58,817 nucleotides of DNA from Candidatus Taylorbacteria bacterium (lineage in GTDB: Bacteria > Patescibacteriota > Minisyncoccia > Phycocordibacterales > HO2-43-120): assembly GCA_039934295.1 (NCBI GenBank), contig JBDTMN010000007.1, positions 1-58,817 on the forward strand, in the 5' to 3' direction. Of this stretch, positions 17,053 through 24,930 are shown in pieces. How positions within the stretch are numbered: position 1 is the first letter of the stretch; every line of letters starts with the position of its first letter. The translations under genes and the position numbers were made by a program. Under the pieces are notes generated by a model. The model did not search any database and was not told the origin of the DNA. It was given only the letters and a program-made list of their open reading frames with translations.

Positions 17053-18153
17053 ATGTCGAAGGATTACTACAAAATTTTAGAAGTTGAAAAGAGCGCGTCG
17101 AAGGACGATATAAAAAAGGCCTTCAGAAAACTCGCGCACAAATATCATCCCGACAAAACGGGAGGAAGCTCCGATAAGTTCAAAGAAGTGAACGAAGCCT
17201 ATGGCGTGCTTTCTGACGATAACAAACGCGAGCAATACGACACTTACGGGAGCGCGTTTCAAGGAGCCGGGTCCCAAGGAGATCCTTTTGCGGGAGGGCA
17301 GGGGTTCGGCGGATTCGACTTTTCTGGGTTTACCAATCAGGGTCAAGGTCAGGGGCAAGGTTTTCAAGACTTCGACCTCGGAGACATATTCGGAGATTTT
17401 TTTGGCGGAGGAGGAAGGAGGGAAGAGCGGGCTCGCGGGCGAGACATCTCCATCGATTTGGAAATACCTTTTAACGAGTCCATATTTGGCACCGAACGGA
17501 ACGTGCTTTTGAATAAAACGGGGGTCTGTGCGCATTGCAAAGGGCTTGGGGGAGAGCCGGGGACGACAATGGACACGTGCCCGACTTGCAATGGAAAGGG
17601 AAAAGTGAGAGAGACCAAGCGCTCGTTTTTGGGAAGTTTTACGGCGGTGCGAGTCTGCTCCGAGTGCAAGGGCGCGGGGAAAGTGCCAAAAGAAAAATGC
17701 AAAACGTGCAACGGCGCAGGAGTGATTAAAAAACAAGAGGAGATAAAAATTCAGGTTCCTCCGGGAATTGACGACGGAGAAATGATTCGCATGAGCGGAC
17801 GAGGCGAGGCGATAGCGGGAGGCTTGGCGGGTGATTTGTATGTAAAAATGCACGTGAAGAGGCATCCGGTTTTCAGAAAGGATGGAGCCAATCTTGTGTC
17901 GGAAGTGCCACTCAAGCTTTCCACGGCGCTACTCGGAGGCGAATACGTGCTTGAGGCTCTTGATGGCAAAGTAACCATAAATATTCCCGCAGGCATCGCT
18001 CACGGCGAAATTCTCCGAGTTAAAGGCCGTGGCGTCCCGCAAGAAAATGGTCGCCGAGGCGATATCTTCCTGAACATTTCCATAACCTATCCCAAAAAAC
18101 TCTCAAAAGACGCGCGAAAACTCATCGAGGACCTCAAGAAAGAAGGAATTTAA
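17053..18153 (+). CDS. dnaJ: Chaperone protein DnaJ
   Basis: A 366-residue type I J-protein. J domain begins [24 protein letters not shown] and holds HPD (residues about 32-34). A Gly/Phe-rich stretch (about 75-125) precedes four zinc-binding repeats [24 protein letters not shown] and CKTCNGAG (about 158-222), then the two substrate-binding beta domains. Role: DnaK co-chaperone. Start set at the ATG at 17053 because the J domain begins there; 25 upstream codons derive from a spacer repeat. No dnaK or grpE is next to it. Confidence 0.95.
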   Translation: MSKDYYKILEVEKSASKDDIKKAFRKLAHKYHPDKTGGSSDKFKEVNEAYGVLSDDNKREQYDTYGSAFQGAGSQGDPFAGGQGFGGFDFSGFTNQGQGQGQGFQDFDLGDIFGDFFGGGGRREERARGRDISIDLEIPFNESIFGTERNVLLNKTGVCAHCKGLGGEPGTTMDTCPTCNGKGKVRETKRSFLGSFTAVRVCSECKGAGKVPKEKCKTCNGAGVIKKQEEIKIQVPPGIDDGEMIRMSGRGEAIAGGLAGDLYVKMHVKRHPVFRKDGANLVSEVPLKLSTALLGGEYVLEALDGKVTINIPAGIAHGEILRVKGRGVPQENGRRGDIFLNISITYPKKLSKDARKLIEDLKKEGI

Positions 18154-18289
18154 TTCCTCATCCACTTCCCCTTTCCAAGGGGAAGTGCCGAGTTTTCGAG
18201 GCGATGGGGTTCACCTTAATCTTTCGCTGAATTTTTTTGAGCACGTACAGGATTCATGATTCATGCTTCATGATTCAAGATTTCGACCC

Positions 18290-18345
18290 AAGCCTCTTTC
18301 TTAAAGGTTCGACCTTGAATCGGAAAAAAGGTCGAACCTTAATCT
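18290..18345. repeat. Hairpin with AAGGTTCGACCTT / AAGGTCGAACCTT arms
   Basis: In the dnaJ-CYTH spacer AAAGGTTCGACCTT (18303-18316) is matched by AAGGTCGAACCTT (18328-18340). The spacer 18154-18290 also holds repeated ATTCATGATTC words and a GGGAAGTG/CACTTCCCC stem. The arms resemble the AAGGTT-AACCTT palindromes at 45369, 46030 and 56337. Confidence 0.5.
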
Positions 18346-18351
18346 TAAACC

Positions 18352-18942
18352 ATGCAAACCGAAATCGAAGCAAAATTTGCCGATGTTGACCCGAATGCAA
18401 TCCGCGAAAAACTAAAAAGGTTAGGCGCTCGCCAACTCTACGCGGAAAAAATGATGCGCCGAAAAACATTTGACCTTCCGGGGGGCGAGCTGTATAAGAA
18501 AAAGGCATGGGTGAGAGTGAGAGATGAAGGAGACAAGGTTACGCTAAGCTACAAACAAATGACGGGGAGAACTCTCCACGGCACAAAGGAGCTTACGGTA
18601 ACTGTTTCCGATTTCGAAAAGACCTGTGACTTTCTCTTGGCTATTCATTTGAACTTAAAATCCTATCAGGAAACAAAACGAGAGGCATGGGAGTTTCGCG
18701 GTTTAGAAATAACAATCGATACTTGGCCATGGGTTCCTCCGTTTATTGAAATTGAAGCAAAGAATGAAAAGACTTTGAAAAGTGTCGTGAAAGACTTGGG
18801 CTTGGACTGGAAGAGAGCCATGCACGGCAGTGTTGAGCCAGTCTATCAAATGCATTACGATTTTACCGATGCTGAAATAAATAGCTGGAAATCAATCACC
18901 TTTACTTCTCCTCCGAAGTGGCTTCTAAAGAGAAAGAAATGA
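18352..18942 (+). CDS. CYTH-domain protein (triphosphatase / class IV adenylate cyclase family)
   Basis: A 196-residue protein starting with the family signature ExExK (TEIEAKF, residues 3-8). Basic residues alternate along predicted beta strands (RRKTFDLP, WVRVRDEGDKVTLSYKQ), as expected of the tunnel fold that binds triphosphate; PFIEIEAKNE near residue 130 supplies acidic metal ligands. Members hydrolyse inorganic triphosphate, thiamine triphosphate or make cAMP; the sequence alone does not say which. TAATCT lies six bases before the ATG, so it may be leaderless. Stands alone. Confidence 0.85.
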   Translation: MQTEIEAKFADVDPNAIREKLKRLGARQLYAEKMMRRKTFDLPGGELYKKKAWVRVRDEGDKVTLSYKQMTGRTLHGTKELTVTVSDFEKTCDFLLAIHLNLKSYQETKREAWEFRGLEITIDTWPWVPPFIEIEAKNEKTLKSVVKDLGLDWKRAMHGSVEPVYQMHYDFTDAEINSWKSITFTSPPKWLLKRKK

Positions 18943-18969
18943 CCGTTGTTAAGGATATTCGTACTTTCC

Positions 18970-18998
18970 TTGACATTTCTAGCCACTAGTATTACCAT
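18970..18998 (+). promoter_or_regulatory. Promoter of the trp T-box transcript
   Basis: TTGACA (18970-18975), 17-bp spacer, TACCAT (18993-18998). It would start transcription near 19005, just ahead of the T-box leader. Confidence 0.55.
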
Positions 18999-19004
18999 AG
19001 TCGG

Positions 19005-19378
19005 TAGTTAAATATTACAAGTTTTAACATCTGTAAGGTCCCTCCCTCCGCCTTGGCGGAGGGAGGGATTGGGCCTTATTCTTCCATATTTCATATGGAA
19101 AAGATGGTTTCTGCAAGTCTCTCAAAGATGCGTGGAAATCCGGTTTACCCCGACAGTCTTCTGTCAGGGCTTCCCCCGTAACAGGGATAATTGATGTCGT
19201 TCCTCGCGTAAGCGAGAAAGCCTGAGTCAATGAGTATGATTCTTGAATCTAGAATATAGATTCATGAGTCTATTAATTAAGGTGGTACCACGGCTCGCCC
19301 GAACCTCGCAGGTTCAGGGTAAGAATCCCGTCCTTATTATGCAACTTTGCGTTGTGTAATGAGGACGGGATTTTTTGT
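19005..19378 (+). promoter_or_regulatory. T-box riboswitch controlling trpE-trpG
   Basis: The hallmark AAGGTGGTACCACGG (19279-19293) is close to the T-box consensus AGGGTGGTACCGCG. It is followed by a strong terminator (CCCGTCCT... 19328 with ...GAGGACGGG ending 19370, then a T run), the standard order. Upstream about 270 bases hold several hairpins, including a long GC stem (19037-19073). Candidate Trp specifier TGG triplets occur at 19096 and 19105, but I could not assign the specifier loop. Known: uncharged tRNA(Trp) would stabilise the antiterminator and let transcription reach trpE. The stretch 18943-19439 holds no gene. Confidence 0.85.
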
Positions 19379-19439
19379 TTTCTCTGCCGTTTGGCGGAGC
19401 AAGAAGTCCTTTGGTCAAAAAATTGGTTCTTTGAAAAAT

Positions 19440-20900
19440 ATGAAAACATCACGTAAATTATTCGGGGCTGCTTTCGAGCAATCGAAAACCGAAGGGCGTC
19501 AACTTGTAACGCTCATTCACTCGACTAAGCTGGTTGAACCCTTAGTCGTCTATCGGAAAATCTGCGAGCAGATTAATGAGACGGTCTGTATCATGGAGAG
19601 TGCAACACACACAGGCGAAAAGGGACGTTTCTCTTATGTCTGCGTTAGAGGCAGTGAGCTCCTCAAAATTGAAAAAGAGGAGGATCTAACGGTACTGAAG
19701 AATATGCTTCAGAAGTATTCTCCGCAAGCGCACCCGACACTTCCGTTTATCGGAGGAGCCGTGGGGTACCTCGGGCATGACCTTATCACACTTGTTGAAA
19801 AAACAATTGTGCCTCACGAACACGACCCGTTTCAGCTTCCGCTCGGCGCACAGTATTTCTTCACTGACGTTATTGTTTTTGATCATACTCAGAGGGAAAT
19901 GCACTACGTAGCAAACGTGAGCATATCAGACGGTAAAACCGCTGACGTGGCTTACGAAGACGGGCTCGCCCGAATATCGGAGATGGAACGTTTGGTGGCG
20001 AATGAAGTCATCATGCAAAAAACACCTCCGCATATTGGTCCTATTTCATCAAATGTAAGCCGAGCCGAGTATCATGAAATGGTACTTAAGGCGAAGGAAC
20101 ATATCGTGGCAGGGAATGTGATGCAGGTCGTCCTTTCACAGCGTTTCCAAGCGTCGTACGATTTAGGTCAATCGGAAGGGTGGGGATTACCAATCTATGA
20201 AAAACTTCGCGAGTTGAACCCCTCTCCGTATATGTTCCACATGCGCTTTGGGGCGCAGATGAACCATCTGACGCTTCTCGGTGCTTCACCGGAAATCATG
20301 GTGCATATTGCTCATGAACGGATGCGGATTCGGCCGATTGCCGGGACTCGCAAACGCGGCAAAAATGCCGAAGAAGATAAGCAACTTGCGGAAGAACTGC
20401 TGAATGACCCGAAAGAAATAGCAGAGCACGTAATGCTCCTTGATCTGGCAAGACATGACGTTAGCCGGTTCTGCAAGGATCATTCAGTTCAGATTACATC
20501 GCGAATGAAGGTTGAGTCGTACAGCCATGTGATGCACATCGTCTCGGAAGTTGAGGGGGTGCTTCGCGACAAGGTTCATCCGTTAGATGCTTGCATCGGG
20601 TCGTTACCCGCGGGGACGCTGTCAGGAGCTCCGAAAATACGCGCACTGCGAATTATCGTTGAATTAGAAAAATCAAGACGTGGCCCTTACGGAGGGGCGT
20701 TCGGATGGATGACGAACGTAGCAACTGATACTTGCATATTCATTCGGAGCGCGATGCTCTATAAGGGGGTGATTTACTGGCAGTCAGGTGGCGGTATTGT
20801 AAATGACTCCGAGCCGGAAAGTGAATATCAAGAAACACTGGCAAAAGCCAAACCCATGGAAACAGTACTCGGAAAACTCGGAAAACTCGGAACACATTGA
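19440..20900 (+). CDS. trpE: Anthranilate synthase component I
   Basis: A 486-residue chorismate-using enzyme from the ATG at 19440. The C-terminal catalytic domain is complete: LSQRFQ, SPYMFHMRFG, GASPEIMVHI, RIRPIAGTRKRG, ELLNDPKEIAEHVMLLDLARHDV, SRMKVESYSHVMHIVSEVEG, SLPAGTLSGAPKIRA and GGAFGWM. The N-terminal VCIMESATHTGEKGRFS corresponds to the LLES-type tryptophan feedback site, favouring TrpE over PabB. Role: chorismate to anthranilate with TrpG-supplied ammonia. Preceded by a Trp-type T-box. Visibly different in base use and regulation from the core genes before it, suggesting transfer. Confidence 0.93.
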   Translation: MKTSRKLFGAAFEQSKTEGRQLVTLIHSTKLVEPLVVYRKICEQINETVCIMESATHTGEKGRFSYVCVRGSELLKIEKEEDLTVLKNMLQKYSPQAHPTLPFIGGAVGYLGHDLITLVEKTIVPHEHDPFQLPLGAQYFFTDVIVFDHTQREMHYVANVSISDGKTADVAYEDGLARISEMERLVANEVIMQKTPPHIGPISSNVSRAEYHEMVLKAKEHIVAGNVMQVVLSQRFQASYDLGQSEGWGLPIYEKLRELNPSPYMFHMRFGAQMNHLTLLGASPEIMVHIAHERMRIRPIAGTRKRGKNAEEDKQLAEELLNDPKEIAEHVMLLDLARHDVSRFCKDHSVQITSRMKVESYSHVMHIVSEVEGVLRDKVHPLDACIGSLPAGTLSGAPKIRALRIIVELEKSRRGPYGGAFGWMTNVATDTCIFIRSAMLYKGVIYWQSGGGIVNDSEPESEYQETLAKAKPMETVLGKLGKLGTH

Positions 20901-20908
20901 ACAAAATT

Positions 20909-21541
20909 ATGAAGAAATTCATCAAACCACAGGTGGTCATCCTTGACCACGAAGATTCATTCACCTATAACCTTGTCGCGGCGCTCGGCATACTCGGTGC
21001 CTCGGTTACTGTTTTTAGGACGACCGTTGATATCGAGGAGATCAAAAAGTTATCTCCAACTCACATCGTGTTTTCACCAGGGCCAGGGCATCCAAATGAA
21101 GTCCCGCTCTTTCAAAAAGTGCTCGATGAATATAAATACACCCCAATTTTGGGTGTGTGCCTCGGACATCAAGCGATTGCAGTGCATTTTGGAGCAGAGG
21201 TTGTTTGTGCCTCGATGATTATGCACGGAAAGACATCGGAGATTGAGCATGAGGGTGGCAGTATCCTTCAGGGCTTGCCTAATCGGTTTATTGCCTGCAG
21301 GTATCATTCGCTGATTGTCCGCAGAGTGACCATAAACCCAAGACTACTGGAAGTCACCTCCGTCGCTACGAATGATGGAGCGGTCATGGGTTTACAAAGC
21401 ATTGACTACCCTCATATCGTTGGCGTGCAGTTTCATCCGGAAGCATTCCTCACTGAACACGGACCAGCCTTGCTCGGTAACTTCCTGAATCTTGAAGTCA
21501 AGGGGAAATCCGAAAGTAGCACTCGGGGAAAGTCCTTGTGA
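20909..21541 (+). CDS. trpG: Anthranilate synthase component II (glutamine amidotransferase)
   Basis: About 210 residues from the ATG at 20909 (a TTG at 20897 overlapping trpE is an alternative). Class I glutamine amidotransferase: ILDHEDSFTYNLV at the start, FSPGPGHP oxyanion strand, nucleophile in ILGVCLGHQAIA (Cys near residue 80), and VGVQFHPEAFLTEHG with the catalytic His-Glu. Role: releases ammonia from glutamine for TrpE. Only eight bases separate it from trpE, so the pair is one operon. A perfect terminator follows at 21589. Confidence 0.93.
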   Translation: MKKFIKPQVVILDHEDSFTYNLVAALGILGASVTVFRTTVDIEEIKKLSPTHIVFSPGPGHPNEVPLFQKVLDEYKYTPILGVCLGHQAIAVHFGAEVVCASMIMHGKTSEIEHEGGSILQGLPNRFIACRYHSLIVRRVTINPRLLEVTSVATNDGAVMGLQSIDYPHIVGVQFHPEAFLTEHGPALLGNFLNLEVKGKSESSTRGKSL

Positions 21542-21588
21542 ACTGACTTTCCCAGATGGTTCAAATGTAAATTAGTTCTCTCTCACAG

Positions 21589-21622
21589 ACACCTCAATTC
21601 TTCGGAATGGAGGTGTTTTTTT
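21589..21622 (+). terminator. Intrinsic terminator after trpG
   Basis: ACACCTC (21589-21595) pairs with GAGGTGT (21610-21616), extended by an inner ATTC-TTCG-GAAT tetraloop stem, then seven T residues. Confidence 0.9.
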
Positions 21623-21862
21623 ATTCTTGCCTCGTATCTGAAAAAAGTGCGTGGGCACTTTGAAGTCCTTGTTGCAGTTGGCTTCGGTATATCAACACCT
21701 GATCAAGTGAGAGAGCTCTCCAAGCATGCCGACATTGCTGTCGTCGGTAGCGCGATTATTCAGACCATCAACAGCTTAACCTCAAACTCGCTTCTTATCG
21801 ATATTTTTCGAATTGTAGATTCGTATGCGAAAGAAACTCTAATTCACGAGAAGATCACATAA
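21623..21862 (+). pseudogene. trpA: Remnant of tryptophan synthase alpha chain (C-terminus only)
   Basis: About 79 codons are open and read ILASYLKKVRGHFEVLVAV, then GFGISTPDQVRELSKHADIAVVGSAI. Known: GFGIS(T/A)P(E/D)QV and (V)GSAIV belong to the last third of TrpA, near its phosphate-binding site. The first roughly 180 residues (including the catalytic Glu and Asp) are absent; the fragment starts directly after the trpG terminator and has no start codon of its own apart from a GTG at 21647. It shows that the trpEG segment came from, or once was, a larger trp operon. Confidence 0.8.
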
Positions 21863-21882
21863 TGAAAAAAGTCTAAATTCAT

Positions 21883-21911
21883 AAAAAAAGAGCAGTTTTT
21901 GCGACTGCTCA
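21883..21911 (-). terminator. Intrinsic terminator of the 345-residue PRTase-like gene
   Basis: On the minus strand GAGCAGT (21910-21904) and ACTGCTC (21896-21890) form a stem followed by seven T residues. Confidence 0.85.
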
Positions 21912-21935
21912 GTAGTGGATCGAATGGAACTATCC

Positions 21936-22973
21936 TCATGACTGATTCTCTCGGTCCAGTTCAATAAGATGCTCAACTTTATCATCTTCAAGAGGGAAAC
22001 CGAAGTACCCTCCGTGGCTAACTGGGATGTAGGTGGCCGGATTTGATCCGATGATATCGCCGACGTGGATCGCCTCTCCTCGCAGGTCTTTCATTCTGCG
22101 AAAAATATCTTCAGCAGAATGGAGACAAATGTAGCTGAAGGCATTGAGTGCGTGGTGATCGCAGGGCAAGCTTGCCCACTCCGGTTTTCCGTATGGCTTC
22201 ACATACGGCATGGCGATAGATGCGCTGGCGAAATTGAGATAGACGGGCATGATGATTTTTCCAAGCTGGTATCCCACCACCCTCCCAGCATTTGGAATAA
22301 ATGGAAAGAAATCATGCGACGGCATCCAATCGAGAGGATTAGCTGGTTTGAGGCAGTAATGGATCTCGCCCTGGTACACTTGTCTGATCGATTTTTCCGC
22401 CTCGGGAAACATGATTCCAAGCACGATTGCCTGCACTCGAGCCCGTTTTTCCAACAGTAACCGGAGGGAATAGAGAAGTGTACTTCCGGTGAAAGCGCCA
22501 TCCTCAACCAGAATCACGTCGCGGTCAGCAATTTCAGGGTTAAGGTCTGCAATTTGCTGAGACGGAAGTTTATGGCGCGGTCTCGGTCCAATACCGATGA
22601 TGTTGCCATCGATGTCAACAATCCTACTCAAATGAATTGAGCGACCATCGGCGCCGAATGAGAGCAGGGGACAGGTACTCAGGACGAGTGGTTGATGAAA
22701 CTTCTTTCTAACTCGGTTCACTGTCGTGGTGATCTCGCGACTCTGCTCGCGGGCAGGAATTACGATAATCTCCACGTCATCATTCCTGCTGAAGATTTCC
22801 TTCAGCGCTGAGACGAGCCGATTCTCAATATTCTGAATGAAGTCGGGCTCGGGAATCTTAAGCCCGATATTTGCAAATGCATCAATCTGCTCTGCAAGGG
22901 TCTGCGTGACAATGTACTGTCGGGGGGCACAATGGTGCCCATCGGCCTTTTCTGGAACTTCAGTTTTTTTCAT
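21936..22973 (-). CDS. Phosphoribosyltransferase-like protein, family A
   Basis: A 345-residue protein from the ATG at 22973 (a TTG at 23009 is open but less likely). The type I PRTase PRPP loop is visible as DRDVILVEDGAFTGSTLLYSL (residues about 176-196, read in part), after a beta-rich first half. The C-terminal third has the unusual segment KPYGKPEWASLPCDHHALNAFSYICLHSAEDIF. The same plan (PxGxPxxWAS(L/I)P, then a Phe-Ser-x-(I/F)-Cys helix) ends the protein at 27586-28518, so the two are distant paralogues. The substrate is unknown. It has its own promoter (TTGACA 23075-23070, TAGCAT 23053-23048) and terminator. Confidence 0.65.
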   Translation of the reverse strand: MKKTEVPEKADGHHCAPRQYIVTQTLAEQIDAFANIGLKIPEPDFIQNIENRLVSALKEIFSRNDDVEIIVIPAREQSREITTTVNRVRKKFHQPLVLSTCPLLSFGADGRSIHLSRIVDIDGNIIGIGPRPRHKLPSQQIADLNPEIADRDVILVEDGAFTGSTLLYSLRLLLEKRARVQAIVLGIMFPEAEKSIRQVYQGEIHYCLKPANPLDWMPSHDFFPFIPNAGRVVGYQLGKIIMPVYLNFASASIAMPYVKPYGKPEWASLPCDHHALNAFSYICLHSAEDIFRRMKDLRGEAIHVGDIIGSNPATYIPVSHGGYFGFPLEDDKVEHLIELDRENQS

Positions 22974-23047
22974 ACGATTAGGTCTTCGCGGTTTTTCGGT
23001 TGTGGTCAAACATAGCTCACAGAGATATGAGCCAGTTACTAAGACTT

Positions 23048-23075
23048 ATGCTAGGGCATGTCCGCATAATGTCAA
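23048..23075 (-). promoter_or_regulatory. Promoter of the 345-residue PRTase-like gene
   Basis: Minus strand: TTGACA (23075-23070), 16-bp spacer, TAGCAT (23053-23048). Leader of about 70 bases to the ATG at 22973. Confidence 0.55.
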
Positions 23076-23144
23076 TTGACAGAACGAGGGGTATGTTTTT
23101 AAATAATTTAGAAGAAGAATGCAAAATTCTGTCTAACCCTGACT

Positions 23145-23831
23145 TTATAGGGTTAATGATTCGAGAGCGATTTCAAGATGTATGATATTTTTTAAGCGAA
23201 AATCGGCAGATGAAAGAATCTCTTTCTTGCTTACAAGAATTGTTTTCATGCCAGCATTCTTTGCGGGAATAATATCAGTATTTTCTTGGTCTCCGACGAC
23301 TATGCATTGTTGAGGTTTTATGTTTAATGATTTTACTAGAGATTCAAACGCATTGCCGTTACCTTTGCGCGTGTTTCCTTCTCCAGAAATAATATGACCA
23401 CTGAATAGGTCATCTATTTGAAGTTCTCTCAACACATTATCAATCCAGATTTTTGGCGCGTCACTCAAAATAAAGATGTCATATTTTTTGCAGATGCGAA
23501 TCAGCATCGGCCTCAATTCTTTTGAATGCGAAACAAATTGGCGTGCTGGGATATTCCAAACGGTATTAAAGTAATCATAACGATTCAAACCGTATTCTTT
23601 TTCAAGAGCGATGCTGATGTCTTCTCCATACTTTTTGAAAATCCGAGACAGAATTTTTCCCGCCTCATCACCGGTGACCTGAAGCTGGGCAGAAATAAAT
23701 TCCCGTGCATTTGAAAGTATTTTCGCCTGAAGTTTCGAATCTCGAAATTTGCCTCCTTTGAATGAATAGAGGGTGCCGTCCAGGTCGAAAATGATAGTAT
23801 CGTCTTTTTTTTTTAATTTTCTTGTTCCCAT
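23145..23831 (-). CDS. HAD-superfamily hydrolase (pyrimidine 5'-nucleotidase-like)
   Basis: A 228-residue HAD phosphatase. Motif I is IIFDLDGTLYSF (residues about 13-24), motif II is FILSDAPKIWIDNVL (about 120), motif III Lys lies in the ISGEGNTRKGNGNAFE region, and motif IV is CIVVGDQENTDIIPAKNAGM. The cap is inserted between motifs I and II, as in the SDT1/YjjG-type nucleotidases (the DLDGTLY form). Role: probably dephosphorylates a nucleotide or sugar phosphate. It lies on the same strand as the PRTase-like gene and the second HAD gene. Confidence 0.82.
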   Translation of the reverse strand: MGTRKLKKKDDTIIFDLDGTLYSFKGGKFRDSKLQAKILSNAREFISAQLQVTGDEAGKILSRIFKKYGEDISIALEKEYGLNRYDYFNTVWNIPARQFVSHSKELRPMLIRICKKYDIFILSDAPKIWIDNVLRELQIDDLFSGHIISGEGNTRKGNGNAFESLVKSLNIKPQQCIVVGDQENTDIIPAKNAGMKTILVSKKEILSSADFRLKNIIHLEIALESLTL

Positions 23832-23886
23832 TTGTATTTTAACTCGATTTAATCTTACAATGATTCAGCTAGATTGACAAAAGTTT

Positions 23887-23919
23887 AAAAAAACCGACTG
23901 CACAATTAAGCGGAGTCGG
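23887..23919 (-). terminator. Intrinsic terminator of the second HAD gene
   Basis: Minus strand: CCGACT (23919-23914) pairs with AGTCGG (23899-23894), followed by seven T residues. Confidence 0.85.
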
Positions 23920-23941
23920 GAGAAAACGACAAATTAGAATT

Positions 23942-24784
23942 TTATTCTGAAGCCACTATTTGGTCAAGAATCTCCATGACCCCTTGTGTCATTGTTTTGG
24001 TAGCTATCATTGAACATTGCTTCTTAAACTCATTTGATGCATTTTTGACGGCGCAATGAGTAACGGAGGGGTCATTGAGCAAGTCTGATATGCTGTCCCC
24101 AACCATATATATTCGAGCATTCTCGCTATGTTTTCTTAGCAAGGGAAGAGCATTTCTTTTTTCGGTTTTTGGATGGTGAACAATGCAAATGCCGTAATCA
24201 GGGTTATTGTCAATTACAGCTTCTTGCCACCATTTGGGCGCTAAACGAGAACCGATTTTATGAACCGATGAAAGCACTGCGTCAAGTGCCATCTTATCCA
24301 TCACCCATTTTCCACCAGTATTTGCGAAAACAAAAAATGACAGACTAGCGTTTCGTAGACCGTTAATGAGTATGGCACTTTTTGAATAGCACTCTGCTCT
24401 CTCGATGGCAAGCATGGAACGTGACAATCGATTTACATCACCAATAATAAGCAAAAGAGAACCGGTAAGAGAATCAGATGCAAGTCCTGATATCATTAGC
24501 TCTCTTATTCTCATGAACTTTTCTGTTTCATCATTGACCCGAATCTCACTATCCAATATTTTTACAAGCCCCCCTTTTTCTGCCACAATTGGACCTTGAA
24601 GACCGTACAATTTTGCGATTAGGCTCAAAGTTGCAAGACCGGAATCCGAGCTTAGGCCTATACTCAGACCTCTTTCTTGCCCGTATTGAATAGCCTTTTT
24701 GAAATCAGTCTCGGGCACAGTGAGCTGGTAGTCCCTGTCAAAGATGGTACTGTCCACATCAAGCAATACAAGCTTTTTCCTCAT
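23942..24784 (-). CDS. HAD-superfamily phosphatase, Cof/SPP-like
   Basis: A 280-residue HAD protein. Motif I KLVLLDVDSTIFDRDY (residues about 4-19), motif II GLSSDSGLATL (about 42-52), C-terminal GDSISDLLNDPSVTHCAVKNAS with the acidic metal ligands. A large C2-type cap is in the middle. Such enzymes dephosphorylate sugar or nucleotide phosphates. It has its own terminator and is divergent from the kinase-like gene at 24931. Substrate not readable from sequence. Confidence 0.78.
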   Translation of the reverse strand: MRKKLVLLDVDSTIFDRDYQLTVPETDFKKAIQYGQERGLSIGLSSDSGLATLSLIAKLYGLQGPIVAEKGGLVKILDSEIRVNDETEKFMRIRELMISGLASDSLTGSLLLIIGDVNRLSRSMLAIERAECYSKSAILINGLRNASLSFFVFANTGGKWVMDKMALDAVLSSVHKIGSRLAPKWWQEAVIDNNPDYGICIVHHPKTEKRNALPLLRKHSENARIYMVGDSISDLLNDPSVTHCAVKNASNEFKKQCSMIATKTMTQGVMEILDQIVASE

Positions 24785-24930
24785 AAATCAACTTTCCTTT
24801 TAAGTTTTGGGGATCTATATTCAAGACAATTCTACACATTTCAATGCGGGAATCAAGCAGCAGAAAAATTGACAGTAGATAATAAGGGTGTTAAATTATA
24901 ATTTGACAAGTCTTTTAAAGGATACCAAGA

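Noticed and set aside
17077-17865. 262-codon minus-strand open frame opposite dnaJ
   Set aside because: DnaJ motifs on the plus strand are complete; the antisense frame has no motif and is Arg/His/Ser-rich as expected for a shadow.
22065-22460. 131-codon plus-strand open frame opposite the 345-residue PRTase-like gene
   Set aside because: No start signal, no motif, and the minus-strand protein is consistent over this region.
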